A DNA stretch of 64,000 nucleotides from Azolla caroliniana (GCA_043228905.1 JBHGNT010000021.1:4030001-4094000); one strand, 5' to 3'; positions 12,189-24,237 are shown, counted from the stretch's first letter. A program made the numbers and translations. The notes: generated by a model not told the origin, from the sequence alone.

Positions 12189-12753
12189 CTAGAGGATTAA
12201 ATTGTGGAAAACAAGCAGAGAATTTGACATAGTTAATAGCACCATGATTCATACCTAGGAGTACAATTGTAGCAAACAAGCAGAGAATTTGATATAGATA
12301 ATAGCACCGTGATTCATACATAGGAGTACAATTGTGGGAAACAAGCAGAGAAGTAATACATCGTAGCATCATGATTCATACCTAGGAGTACAATTGTGGG
12401 AAACAAGCAGAGAAGTAATACATTGTAGCATCATGATTCATACCTAGGAGTACAATTGTGGGAAACAAGCAGAGAAGTAATACATTGTAGCATCATGATT
12501 CATACCTAGGAGTACAATTGTGGGAAACAAGCAGAGAAGTAATACATTGTAGCATCATGATTCATACCTAGGAGTACAATTGTGGGAAACAAGCAGAGAA
12601 GTAATACATTGTAGCATCATGATTCATACCTAGGAGTACAATTGTGGGAAACAAGCAGAGAAGTAATACATTGTAGCATCATGATTCATACCTAGGAGTA
12701 CAATTGTGGGAAACAAGCAGAGAAGTAATACATTGTAGCATCATGATTCATAC
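12189..12753 (-). repeat. 62-bp minisatellite of GT...AG units
   Basis: About nine units of 62 bp run from 12189 to 12753. The copies from about 12345 to 12753 are almost identical, while those at the 12189 end are diverged. On the minus strand every unit starts GTATGAATCATGATG and ends in a pyrimidine-rich stretch plus ACTCCTAG. Each unit, and the array as a whole, therefore looks like a GT-AG intron. The array starts directly after CCCAG at 12754, a strong donor context, 35 bp past the end of the proline-rich frame at 12789-13583. Confidence 0.85.
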
Positions 12754-12788
12754 CTGGGACCTCCTCCACTGATTAATTGGAAGAATAT

Positions 12789-13583
12789 CTAGCCAAGCTT
12801 TAAGGATGAATCTCGGCTTTCAGGGCTCGTTTTAGGAGGGATGGCACCAGACGGGATTGCATGGTGGGGTTTAGTCTCGCCGGATGGGTGAGGTTGGAGG
12901 GGGTTAATAAAGAGGGGATTAGTAGGGTTCATGGCTAAGGCAGGAGGAGGGTGGTGTGGGGGGGAGGCAGGGAGAAGGCTGCCAGGTTTGGGGGGTTGGG
13001 CGAGGCGGAGAGAGGGCAGAGGGGGTGCGGGCAAAGGCGGAGGGGGGGCGGCCGAGGGTTTGAGATGGAGAGGTCGGGAGATAGCGCGGGATATGAGGAG
13101 GGATTCGTGGTCCGATCGGGGGAGGTCGGTGGTGATGTTATCGGGGAGGAGGCGGAAGGAGCCGGCGGCTTCTGAAGGGAGGTGGGAGGGATTGTGAGGA
13201 GGAAGGAAGGGCGATGGTGGTGGAGGAGGAGTGGGAGGAGGTATGGGTGAGACCTCGGCGGGACCGACGAGGCCCGGAAGGCCAGAAGGATGAAGGTCCA
13301 TAGCCGGGCAGGCAGGAAGGCCTGCCTGTAGAGGTGTCGCCTCAGTGAGAGAGAGCCTGTTAGCCGCTCTGCGTAAACGAAAACCCTTCTGTTCTGTTCT
13401 GTTCTGCTCTGCGATCTGTTCTGTTTGTTCTGTTCTGCTCTGTTCTGCTCTGCGATCTGTTCTGTTCTGTTCTGTTCTGGTCACGAGAGATGGAAATACA
13501 TAAATAGAAGGAAGAGAAAATAATCTACTGCTTCTACTACTTCTTCTTCTTCTTTTGGCGGTGCCCAATATATGTACATACAT
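12789..13583 (-). CDS. Uncertain proline-rich open frame
   Basis: The minus strand is open for 264 codons. The first part is made of a pentanucleotide repeat and reads 'EQNRTEQ' over and over, so the more likely start, if any, is the methionine at about 13301 (MDLHPSGLP, about 170 residues). The rest is rich in proline, leucine and serine with polyproline runs ('PPPTPPPPPSP'), like a disordered or wall-linked segment. I recognise no domain. The stop lies 35 bp before a strong donor (CCCAG/GTATGA at 12754), so it may instead be 5' leader of a spliced transcript. GC-rich skewed sequence can leave such a frame open by chance. Confidence 0.25.
   Translation of the reverse strand: MYVHILGTAKRRRRSSRSSRLFSLPSIYVFPSLVTRTEQNRTDRRAEQSRTEQTEQIAEQNRTEQKGFRLRRAANRLSLTEATPLQAGLPACPAMDLHPSGLPGLVGPAEVSPIPPPTPPPPPSPFLPPHNPSHLPSEAAGSFRLLPDNITTDLPRSDHESLLISRAISRPLHLKPSAAPPPPLPAPPLPSLRLAQPPKPGSLLPASPPHHPPPALAMNPTNPLFINPLQPHPSGETKPHHAIPSGAIPPKTSPESRDSSLKLG
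13384..13482. repeat. (TTCTG)n pentanucleotide microsatellite
   Basis: Imperfect runs of TTCTG are interrupted by two copies of 'CTCTGCGATCTG'. The tract is in the upstream part of the proline-rich frame. Confidence 0.85.
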
Positions 13584-14270
13584 ATACCTTAGTAGGACAT
13601 ATGAGACACTGGTTTTCTTGTCACATTAGCGAGAATGATTTAACTGTTTGGTCATTTGGATCTTTACCATTTGCCTTGCTTGAAAGCTCGAGTGAGTGAT
13701 CGAGCCATCTCTTAGTAGGGGGGAATTCATTGGAACATCAGCATGGGATAATATAATCCATGCCCATTGGAAAAAAGACTACTGAATGAATGCGATCAGA
13801 TTGTCATATATTTTTATAGCTTAGTTGGACTAAGCATGGAAAGGTAACACGTAAAACTCTTGTAACTGGTAGAATAAACCGATTGTGGTGATCAACAATT
13901 ATAAAACTGGGAGGGCAACCCTTATCTTATTGCTCAGGAACACGACGGCTGTGTATTCATTCATCAAACTATACAAAAGTCCCACCAAAGGCATGCGTGA
14001 TTTATTACACGACGGCCATGTATTCATTCATCAAGCTATACAAAGTCCCACCACTAAAAACAAAGGCGTGCACGATTTTACGAATCAATAAGGAGCACCT
14101 AGCGCTGTTATTATTATAAAAGATCAGTGTTGTTTAATCGAGGATGGCCCATAACCACGTATCAGGGGAAAACATACGGATCTCATCCGAGACTGCTTCT
14201 TCTTTTCTCCTAAAAAGCTAGTGTCCTCGGGATGGGATGGGAAGATCGGAATGGATTGGAAGGGACGGCA
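13584..14270. other. Intergenic, no supported gene
   Basis: No domain or credible frame is seen. The 3' part leads into the upstream region of the LRAT-domain gene. Two similar blocks with 'ACGACGGC(T/C)(G/A)TGTATTCATTCATCAA' occur at about 13940 and 14010. Confidence 0.45.
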
Positions 14271-14389
14271 GCAGGTGTGAAACGGACATTCATTGATTCT
14301 CATTAAAAAAGCCCATTATTAGAATGGGGCAGGTGTGAAACGGACATTTCATTCATTCTCATTTTAAAAAAGCCCATTATTAGAATTTA
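14271..14389. repeat. Tandem duplication upstream of the LRAT gene
   Basis: Two copies, starting at 14271 and 14329, share GCAGGTGTGAAACGGACAT and end in AAAAAAGCCCATTATTAGAAT. The repeat doubles an AAGCCCA motif, which resembles plant GGCCCA/AAGCCCA promoter elements, at 138 and 198 bp or so before the start codon. Confidence 0.8.
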
Positions 14390-14527
14390 GAATGGCGGCG
14401 GCGGCGTCTTCTGGCTGGCTCTCCATTCCTCTCTATTGCCTCTGCGTATGTACATATTTGCCTCCTTTGGCCTAGCCATGGTGTCCGCTCTGCGCTGAAG
14501 CCCACAGAAGAAAAAACGCAGACGACG

Positions 14528-15856
14528 ATGGGCCTTCTATCCAACCGCATCTCTCCGCAGGATCTGCGCCCAGGAGATCACATTTATTCCTGGCGATTCG
14601 CATACTCCTACGCTCACCACGGTATGGTTTTCTTCATTACGTATATACCATTTTTGCAGTTCTGCCATACCTGCATATGGATATGGCCATCATCTATATG
14701 CATCGGTCCCCATGCCTGTGTTCGGTATGGTATGGCTTGTGTGTCTCTGATCGTTTTAAATATTTAAACCTTAAATCCAAGCCCTAAACCCTCTTGGTAA
14801 TCACACTTTCCAATGTGAGATGCGGAAGAAATCCGAAGCCTTTGTTCCGAAGCCGAGATTATTGGGAAATCATCGATGTAAATGAATCCACTTGTCGAAT
14901 ACTAGAGGTCTGTGATTGGCGGCTCTTCGTCCTACCAACGCTGCATGCGGCGGCCTCCCCCAATGGTAATTTCATATGAATGGTTACCCACTGAGCTTGC
15001 GATGAATGCCGTGAACATGGATCATGCGGTGTTATTATCGAGCGTTGAACATTGAGCTGGAGAAAGAGTGTTGCTGTCACATGTTTTCACTGCTGTGTGT
15101 TAATTAGGAAGGGAGGATTGTTATTGTTATTGATCAGACCCCTCTTATCCTTCACATGCAGGCATTTACATGGGAGAGAACAAGGTAATCCATTTCACCC
15201 GAGCCCAAGGTCAGGAACTTGGTACAGGAACTGCTGTCGATCTGCTTCTTTCAAGCTCCATGCCCAGAATTCATCATTCAGACTCATGTGAAGATTGTGG
15301 CCCAAATGCTAATGACAATGGAGTCTTGCTCTCATGCCTGGACTGTTTTCTATCGGGTTATCCCCTCTATCTTTTTAAGTATGGAGAAAGTGCAGCCATT
15401 TTCTTGGCAAAAGCGAGGGGTGGGACATGTTCGTTGGCCTCATCGGATACACCAGATGTTGTGTTGCATCGGGCACGCTGCCTCCTGGGTAGGGGATTCG
15501 GTTGTTATGACATATTCAAGAATAACTGTGAGGATTTTGCAGCATACTGCAAGACAGGCCTAGTGATCATGCACGGGAACACAATAGGGTCAAGTGGGCA
15601 GGCCATATCCTTCCTTGGGGCTCCTCTAGCAGCCCTTTGCTCCTCTGTGTTCAAACTATTCATGGGAGCATCGCTTGGTACATTGGTTCCTACAGCTGGT
15701 ATGTATTGCATGAGTAGGTACTGTGCTGATCTTGGCAATAGGAAGGATGTGGTTAAGGTTGCCGTGGAGGATTTGATTGCTCAAGAGGATTTGGGTGCTC
15801 GATTCCGTGTAGTCCCAGTTGGCATCGCCCAGGATCTCATTAATAAGCCTTCATAG
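14528..15856 (+). CDS. LRAT-domain (NC domain) protein
   Basis: Two exons, 14528-14621 and 15162-15856, join as 'HH' plus 'GIYMG' and give 262 residues. The donor is G/GTATGG and the acceptor is ATGCAG. The LRAT domain has its catalytic histidine in 'HHGIYMG' (about 30-31) and nucleophile cysteine in 'NNCEDFAAYC' (about 155). Members of the family use a Cys-His pair for acyl transfer or hydrolysis on lipids or proteins. A hydrophobic segment at about 180-213 (GAPLAAL...GTLVPTAGMY) may insert in or touch a membrane. Plant homologues include proteins of the LEAD-SENSITIVE 1 type; the substrate cannot be told from sequence. Intron 1 holds a telo-box-like CCCTAAACCCT at about 14782. The start is chosen because MGLLSNRIS is the usual N-terminus of these plant proteins. 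Confidence 0.92.
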
Positions 15857-16426
15857 GGGACTTTTGGAATCTTCCTAATGGTAGGTTCTTATCAGCTGAT
15901 CATAGAGATTTCATAAGTGCATTTGGTTATTGAAAAAGGATTTCATCAGTGCACATTTTTATTGTGTCTAGAAAAATTTCATCATCACATATTATTACTT
16001 ATGGTGGTAGATTTGAGTGCATTCAAATTGGTTTTGTAGAATTTCATCTGTGCATATTATTATTGTTGTTGTTATATTATCCTATGGATTTCATCATTCT
16101 AAAAGTTTATTTATCTGGTAGACTTCATTTGAAGCCATGTATATGGACTCTTTTAACTGATGGAAAGTGATGATAACTTAATCTGCAAGAAATGGAATAA
16201 TTGTCTTCCCTTTCTCAGTGGGCACATGGTATTGCAAGTGATTTCTTTTTTTTATTTGATATGATCTTCTATGCGCACTTAGATTTCACCTATCCCTGGA
16301 AACCCTGTCACCCTCAGTTATCCAGGAGTCTTAAGATAATCATCAGCCTCGTTATTGACAAGTTAAAGTCCATCGTCACTCAGTTTATTCCATCTCAAAG
16401 ATGGAGAGGTGCTTTCCTCGCGTAGG

Positions 16427-16602
16427 ATATTTCTCAACCTTGGAGATATTTCGATTGCAGTTGTCTCAGTTCTGCTAAACCCTAGTTATATCTAAGATGA
16501 CACATCGTTTAAAGATATTTCTCAATCTTGGAGATATTTTGATTGCAGAAGTTCTCTGAATTTTGCCAAGCCCTAATTGTATCTAAGATGAGACATCGTT
16601 TT
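16427..16602. repeat. Two-copy tandem duplication, period 88 bp
   Basis: Copies start ATATTTCTCAA at 16427 and 16515 and share 'CTTGGAGATATTT', 'ATCTAAGATGA' and 'ACATCGTTT'. They are downstream of the LRAT gene and may be in its 3' UTR. Confidence 0.85.
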
Positions 16603-17860
16603 AATGTAATCATCTTAACAGTTTCATAGTTCATTTTCACCTCTTCAAACATGTGAATGTATTTTCCTTTTTCTCTCCAAAATAATGAAATAAAAATTAG
16701 TTTTAAAGATGGAGAAGTTTACTGATCTTATTGAGTGTAGGTATATTTTAACTTGCAAGGTTTTGAATCTCTATTCTAGATTGATCCATGCTTCCCTTGC
16801 TGAATCAACAAATGCTGGAGATATTTCGAAAACAGAATTTACAATGTATTTGACTTGGGAACCTTGTATTGTTTAGTCTTTTTAATTTTTAATCGGTGAC
16901 ATTTATTCTGTTTCTCAAAAGACGGGACAATGTTTTAAGATGTAACCTCTTGTTGGGTTGTATATAGGCCATTTTGGCCTCTTAAACAATGCATATATAT
17001 ATCTTTATTTCTATAGAAATGAAACTATAATGTTATACAATATGATATACGTTCTTTAATCATTCCCACTCGAAGAGTGGCATGCCATTTGTTTCATTAG
17101 AAATGTTCATCCAGAGCAATTAATCCCACTAGGTGAATGATGGAGAAAATTGAAGAAAATTCAGTTTGTGATAAACAGTTTTGCATCAACTTATACCTCA
17201 TAATGAATTGTTCAGTAAACTAGTGGAAATGACAGCCTGAATTCAAAAACTGTTTCCAAACAGAATTGATTCTCCACATTTTAGCCAGCAACAAAAATTG
17301 GCTCCGGCCCACTTGTATGGATCTTTGCAAGTACAGCCCAACATTCTCAAGAGTGTTGTTTGAAATAACATAATCTCATTGGAGTTCTTTATAAAACAAT
17401 GTAATCTTCGATTTAGTCCTTTATAAAATAATTGTATCAGAATATTCATATACTTCCAGGCCTTTGCATGTCTTATTTATAGCTTCTTTTTAGTTGCAAA
17501 AGATTGGGTTTATCCGTCTTGATTCTTGCCCAAAATTGTCTTTCTTTAACATCTACTTTTTGGGAGCATATGGAGTGGCAGGACCGATAGCAATGGCAAA
17601 TTGGGTCTTCCATATCTTCGATCCACAACGAAGGTGGGCATCCCTCTCCACGTTGGGCTTCATCTTTATCAATGTGGTTTATAGCATCACACAAGTAGCT
17701 CTGCACAAATTTTGGAGTGCAAGCATTGTGGAAGTTTGTGTATGTTGAAATGCTTAGATGTGCTGCAAGTCTGATATAAGCAGGTCACAAGAACGTGAAC
17801 ACAGAAAAGGGCTGAAATGTAAAGGTTGACAAATAGATTGTCAACCAAACATCAACTTTG

Positions 17861-18174
17861 ATTCCATATAAACATGTTCTGGTACATTGCTCATTAACAC
17901 TTATTCTTGCTAGGTGAAAATAATGAATCTGAACACACACTTATGGCATATTATTACTCATTTAAGTGCTGCTGTACCTTAGCCAGGACTTTCACATTGA
18001 ATAAGGACAATTTGATTCCATATATATATGTTCTATTTACACAATGAGGTACATTGCTCATTAACACTGTCTTATTCCTGCTTGATGAAAATAATGAATA
18101 TGAATACATACAAAATTGGCATATTAAGATTCCCTTAAGTGCTGTTGTACCTTAGCCAGAACTTTCACATGGAA
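17861..18174. repeat. Two-copy tandem duplication, period about 154 bp
   Basis: Copies start ATTCCATATA at 17861 and ATTCCATATATATATG at 18015. They share 'GGTACATTGCTCATTAACAC', 'GAAAATAATGAAT' and 'TGTACCTTAGCCAG'. They lie just past the 3' end of the RRT-like gene. Confidence 0.85.
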
Positions 18175-18363
18175 GAATGCCAAGAATGGGAGTGAACTGG
18201 TGCAATGACAGGCTCTGATAATGCCATGAGACCGAGGAGAATATCGTGTAGCCATGATACATAACTCCTATTTCTACAGAGTTGCTATGATAATATTTTC
18301 CTTTGATCACATTCAGAGGGCTTATGCTTAACCAAAAGTTCCACATAACATCGTTAGAAGATC

Positions 18364-21300
18364 TCAGGTTAGGCACTCCTCTGGGTTTGCATAGAAGTAG
18401 TCCTCTTCTTTTGGGCTATCAGGTATTGCATTCCTCCTCCGCGGAGCACCCATCTCAAGGTTGTGATTTTCCTTCACCCTCCGAGAGAATGCATCCCAAT
18501 CCAAGAAACCATTGCTATATTCATCAACAAGTTCCACAAGTTTCTTACGATCCGGTAATATAGTTTTCTTGAAGCCCAAAAATCTGTAGCATATGCATTA
18601 GTACTGTATAAAATAAAGGATACAACAAAAGCACATTAATGCTATGCTTAAACACTAGTATTACCTGCGATGACCTTCAACCACTTTCGCCATGTTCCCG
18701 TTATATGTTGGCAAGAAAACATCACTTGCAAGTGCAACCAAATAATCAATTGCAGCCATTTGAGAAGAATGATTTTGGACATACTTCAGATCTTCTGGAC
18801 TCAAAATAACCTCCTTTCTTACCTGCATATTCCAAAAGTGCTATCAGAATGGAAGGTACTCAGACACATAAAATACAACATTCATTTTTCCCACTAAATT
18901 TAGATCATTTACACTATCATTTGCTGTGGGCATCCTAATGGTCTAAATTAGATTTTTCGAAGAGCAGCAAACATAAAGAGACTCCCTTGTCAGATGCTAC
19001 CACTAAACAAGTGTTATCTGTGATACTTTAAGGTAATTTCGAAAACATGGAGCCCCAAATTTGATACAAGAAGTTTAGATTTTACTCTTAGTTTAAAACT
19101 CGCCCATTATTATTTTATTTGCGTTGATAAGAGTAGTGACATGAAACAAGGTTCATCAGGATTGTGGAAACTGATATAGTTATTGAGTCCTTGGATTGTT
19201 TTAGCCACTGGACTTTTTTAATGACATTTTAAAAAACATCATTGTAAATATTATCATTAAGTGTGTTTAAACTGTTTTTTCCTGAATGACCATGTATGTC
19301 CAGTGATAAGACCCATATACAAAACAAATGTTAAGCAGACATTATTTTGGGTTGCAGTGAAAAGTTGAACTCCATTAGTAACCCGACAATCCCATAGAAA
19401 GCATTGACCTCTACAGTTTATATTCATTCGTTCATTATCTCCTGGTAAGCTTAAGACTTACAGTGTTTGGGTAGGTTGCATATAATGGACCCATTCTCCT
19501 CTGACTCCCATAAATCTCACCAGCAGCAATATAAATTTGTGTGTCCTCCTTAATGCCTAGTCCTTGTAGAAAAAGCACTGTTTCTTCAGGTGTTAGTGGA
19601 CAAAGACCATCAAGACGCTTTTGTTCTGAATCTATAACTTTCTCTTTCCACCATGGATAAGCATACCTATTAATTACCATAGTGACAGTCAAGACGACTC
19701 TGTCAATCAATGGAATTAAAATACACAGAAGTCTCTGAAAACAGTTGTATGAATAGTTCCAACCTCATTGTAGTGAGATTATCTGCTTCTGTGTCAGTGC
19801 AACCATGTGTGCATCCAGAAAAAGCCAGCATATCCATCTCATATCGCAAATGGAGTACCAAGAAAGGCCCTTTAGCTTGTAAATATTTCACTATCTTTTG
19901 ACCTAGCTCTTCAATATGATGTGTGAACTTGAGTGCTTCAAGGTTCACTCTACAACGCAGCTTTTGCATTTCTAAAGGAAGACCATTATTTGCTAGCCGG
20001 GTGTCTGTTTTGCTAAAATGAAGAACCTTTTGCTTCTTTATCAAAGGAAGTATCTGCTTGAAAGATTTGCAATGTGGACAAGAATTAGCGAGGCAATTAA
20101 AACAATTTCCTACTAAAAAGTAGACAGCAATAATAAACTTGTGCACAAACCTGGTTTAGATAGTAGGATGCATTAGACCAGCTGACCGGAGGCATGGACA
20201 TTATGTCACCTGCCACAATTTTTTCATGATACTTAGAGGGGAGCTTTTTAAGTATCCTCACTTCATTGCGTAATGAATCGATAAAATGATCAGCATTAAA
20301 AATGTCCCCAAAATCACTGCAAATTGGAGAAGAATAAGATGATTAAACTGGAAACCAGAACACGTAGACATTAAAGTTAAATATTAAATATAATCATATT
20401 AATATGACTGAGAGTAGAGCTTTAGAAACAGATTAACATAATCTTTCGTTCTTGCTTAGAGCAAGCAGGGGGAAAAAGTCAAGGGGATAGTTTTCAATAT
20501 GGGAATATTCATTTCATAGAAGATTACAGATTTATAATCATGAATACTTTTAAGTGATCGTTTCAACAATGTTTTCAGAGATGTTCCACGTACGAATTTC
20601 AAATACACAATCTTTGGAGCAACACATGCAATTCATATTTTAATGAGATGGAAAAGTACAAAAAGACTGATTGAGCAGTATATAAGCAAGCACATGATTG
20701 TACTGTGACCTTGACCTAAAGAAACCTAATGGCGATGAAATACTTCATGCCCTTGTGGTATGGCCAATCATTGCCCCAAAAGCCCAATGAGCATTTAATA
20801 AAATGTACTTCACCATTGCGTGTAGAATTCCTATATAACAAAGAACACGACAAGTGTATGAAGCAAATAAGAGAAATGCTGATGCATTGGAATACACAAC
20901 CTAAGAGACCAAGTTTATACACGTTAAAAGTTGCAAGCCTAGAGATCTCACTGGTAAGGAAGGAGAAGGCCTAAATAAGGTAATCCCACAAACTGACATC
21001 CTTATTCTTCAAGATCCATGAGAGCATGATGTATATTGATTCCCATTTATTGAGGATTACGTAATGCACTCTCACACAAGCTGACATACTTACTCTTTGA
21101 GAGATATGAGGGCATCATACATGTCAAGTCCCATAGGTTGAGGGCCATGTCATCCACTCTCCGACAAGCTAACATACATATTCTTCAAGACACAGAAGAG
21201 AGTGATGCATGTCAACTCCCATATATGGAGGGCTATGTAATGTACTCACTCAATGGGGATGCTACATATGAGAATGAGAGAACAAAAATTGCAACTATGT

Positions 21301-23496
21301 TCAAAGTCAAACTTCAAGTTCCAAGTTGCGACTGTAGATTTCATTGGAAAGAGAGGAGATGGCCTAAATAAGGTAAACCTACGATTGTTGAGGAGCAAGA
21401 CAAAATAAGGTACTCCCACAAGCTAAAATACTTATTCTTCAAGTCACATGAGATCATGATGCACTTCATCTCCAATACATCGCTGGTTATATCACCCAGT
21501 CAATGAACATGACAATGAGATATTAAGGATTCAATTATTTTTGTAGTCAAACTACATGACACAATCACTACTTGTAAATAAGAGATGCATGCAGGTAAAG
21601 ATTGATGCAACATGTACACCATTTACAAAGGGCTGGTTGTTTCCACACAAAGGATCATGTTACTATCATGCTTTTGCATTAGACAAGGATGTATGAAAGT
21701 TGTTAAATATGTAAAGTGAAAGTGTTGGTTATAAAAAAGATCTGGATGCAAGGATTGAACAAATGAAGCCCGAAATCATTGACAACCCACTACAACCATA
21801 TCTGCATAGTTTGTCAATGCGCCTGATTTGACCTATTTGTCTTCATTTTTTTTCCATTTGTTTTCTTATAGATACCCACATGTCACATCAGGGGGGTGGC
21901 TCAGGCTTTAATTTCTCTCAACTGGCCCTCTTTTTTCAATTTTTTTTTGTTATTAACCTTCCCTAATGATAAGCTATTGGACTACCAACAAAGGTCTTGC
22001 ATTCAAAGACCTATTTTCACACATCATTATTGCATGATATACTGTTGCTAATTTACCAGATGATATTGTCAATGTAGGGATTGAATGCGTAACATTTGCT
22101 CTGTTTTTTCATCTCAAAACTGGCCCTTCTTCTCCCTCAAAACACATTTTTCTACCTATTGCTCCACTCCCATTAGAGCTGCCTTGTTTTCCACTCTACA
22201 AACATACTATCTTTTAATTCTCTACCCCCCTCCATGGGCCGGCCTCTATCAAAAATTTGTTTCCCGAAACCTCCTTTCTTCTTGAACGCCTCTTTTCTGT
22301 ATCTAGCATCCCCCCTTTTTCGTCACTAAACTAATCTGTACTCGGTCTATTGAACTAGAACTTGGCATTCTCCATCTGTTTCTTCTTAACAAATCATATT
22401 CATCTTTTGTAGCCCCATCTAGTCAATTCAAACTTTCCATACTCAGCTAAGCATTTTTTGTGATTGGGGAATCTCTCTCCCTTAAGGGAAAGCAGTATAA
22501 TTTTGTTGTGTGGCAAGCACTTTTTAGAAAAGTATTAAACTAAGAAACTACAACTCTCCGTTACAATCTTGGCTTTCGTCTTCATTATTACTATATTTGA
22601 GTTATAGTAGTCCACGGGATGACAGTAAATGAAAGATTACCTGGGATCAGCCCAAAATGAAGTTTTGTCAAGTTCTGGAACAATCAAGGTCAAGTTGAGA
22701 AGCCTGGCCACCGCTACCATGTCACAAATCTGTCGGTATTAAAGAACCAGGAAAACGCAAGCGTGAGGAAAGTGTACCAAACAGGATAACCATGTTATAT
22801 ACATAGAAGATATATAATGACAGGAAGCACTTACTGCAGCACGCATTTGGTTGAGGCCTCCATTACAAGAAACCATCAAGTAACCATTACTTTTATACTT
22901 TCCTGACAACACTCAGCAGGAACGAGCAAAAGACACAGATATTAGAGAGGCATAATTATAAGGAGGCATTATCAGTTTAGGGAAAGGTAAAGTTCAAGGA
23001 TTGAGAAATAGCTTAATATACTTGTTAGAGGAGGCTTAATGGAAGAGACCAGAGAAGGCAAAATCGCAGCATTATCAGATGCAGGATCTGACAAACTCGA
23101 AGAAGAAGAAGAGGAAGAGGAAGAGGAAGAGGAAGCGGAAAGAAGCTTTACATTGTTGTTAGTGTAACCAAAACGGATATCATTATTCTGATCGAGGCAG
23201 GAGGGCCAACCCTTCAAGAGGAGAAGATTAGGGTGCCATGAGAGCTGTGCAAGTGCCATTAGCTGAATAAGGCAAGTCCACAGAAGGATACTACTACTCA
23301 GACGAATCAGCCAAACATGAAGGCGAGAGCGTTGCACTGTTCTCGCACTATTATTACTTCGGGCACTGCCTCCTCCTACCCCTGTATTATAATAACTACT
23401 ATTAATTCCTCCATCCAGGCTAGTTGTTACATGTCCAGCTTCAAGGGAGTTCAGGTCGACCGGATGATCTTGCAGCCATAACTGATCCCCCGCCAT
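18364..23496 (-). CDS. RRT: RRT-like rhamnogalacturonan I rhamnosyltransferase (GT106, O-FucT fold)
   Basis: Eight exons join in frame on the minus strand: 23496-23022, 22902-22835, 22729-22641, 20316-20151, 20053-19764, 19666-19462, 18822-18665 and 18583-18364. The product has 556 residues. It is a type II Golgi protein: cytosolic N-terminus, anchor at about 62-85, a serine-rich stem with 13 serines in a row, then the catalytic domain. Diagnostic blocks are '[10 protein letters not shown]' (172-181), '[14 protein letters not shown]', '[14 protein letters not shown]' (334-347), 'AAGEIYG' and '[14 protein letters not shown]', ending '[15 protein letters not shown]'. These match the RRT1 group, which adds rhamnose to the pectin backbone, better than generic plant O-fucosyltransferases. 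That assignment is from memory of the families. Intron 3 is 2.3 kb and holds repeats. Codon repeats (TCT/TCC) in the stem are microsatellite-like. Confidence 0.92.
20985..21500. repeat. Degenerate tandem repeat of about 88 bp in intron 3
   Basis: Units begin near 20988, 21076, 21163 and 21413 with '(C/A)ACAAGCTGACAT.CTTATTCTTCAAG' type sequence and end with 'GTAATG.ACTCTC' type sequence. A unit-less interval with 'AGGAGATGGCCTAAATAAGGTA' separates the last copy. All are inside intron 3 of the RRT-like gene. Confidence 0.7.
21945..22095. repeat. Old copy of the SINE-like unit with convergent tRNA-like ends
   Basis: It follows the order of the 2655-3074 units: 'CCTAATGATAAGCTATTGGACTACCAA', then a decayed B box, then 'CCAGATGATATTGTCAATGTAGGGATTGAATGCG' broken up by substitutions. 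It sits in intron 3 of the RRT-like gene. Confidence 0.5.
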
Positions 23497-24093
23497 AGAT
23501 TTTCTATCAGATGCTTATTATTATTATAAAAGCCTTGGATATTCATCGCACAAACGTGAGCAAAATGTTCAACCAGGTTACACAGAAATTCCAAGTAATA
23601 GATATACTTCTTTCTATATCTCGATATTTATTATGAGGTTCCATGGCTGAGGGGTATTCCATCGCAGATGTATCAACCTTGATCTGTTTCTACAGTTTCA
23701 TATTTCATTGTTAGCGGAAGCAGACTTGAACGTTTTAGGTTACAGATCCCTTAGTGGAATTTGGAAAAGTAATGCGATAGGAACATGATAGTGTGCTGCT
23801 GTGAATGGATCGACAGAAGAGGGCCGAGAAATCTGTGGCTCGGCATGATGGAGAGGAGAGCGCTTTCTTGGCGTGGAAACGGACTTTCTGCACCCGCAGC
23901 TTCGGCGTCAGTTCCACAGCATCTGATTCTCTGGTCTCTCGGTCGATCTCGAAAGCACAGACAATTGAATGGTGTTCACGTGGGGCGCGGGAAAAGACAG
24001 GAAAAAAGAAAACAAAAACAGTACAAAAACGGGGAGAAGGAGGGCGTGGCTGTGACAAGAAAAGGTCCCCCAACTGCGTCGATCAAAGAACAA

Positions 24094-24199
24094 ATGAAGG
24101 AAGGTAGATTACAGAGAAAAAGCTATGGCGGATTCCGTCTGCACATGAAGGAAGGTAGATTACAGAGAAAAGCTATGGCGGATTCATCTGCACATGTAG
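24094..24199. repeat. Two-copy tandem duplication, about 53 bp
   Basis: Two copies share 'TGAAGGAAGGTAGATTACAG' and 'AAAGCTATGGCGGATTC', the second lacking one A and a few bases. Confidence 0.85.
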
Positions 24200-24237
24200 A
24201 GTATAGACACAGATTATTGGCTCTGCTGAGAGTACGG

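Larger units (their letters stand above)
15857..18363. other. Intergenic between convergent genes
   Basis: It holds the 3' ends of the LRAT gene (+) and the RRT-like gene (-), two tandem duplications (16427-16602 and 17861-18174) and an 84-codon plus frame at 17494-17748 without recognisable domain. No further gene is supported. Confidence 0.5.

Noticed and set aside
12189-12753. CRISPR-like array
   Set aside because: The 62-bp units are directly adjacent without unique spacers, and the genome is a plant's. It is a minisatellite.
12931-13197. Glycine-rich plus frames opposite the proline-rich frame
   Set aside because: Direct antisense of the GC-skewed stretch; no independent evidence.
17494-17748. 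84-codon plus frame with a hydrophobic, protein-like reading (GAYGVAGPIAMANWVFHIF)
   Set aside because: Looks protein-like but I recognise no family, it has no partner exon, and the opposite strand is open as well. It may be an old fragment; not called as a gene.
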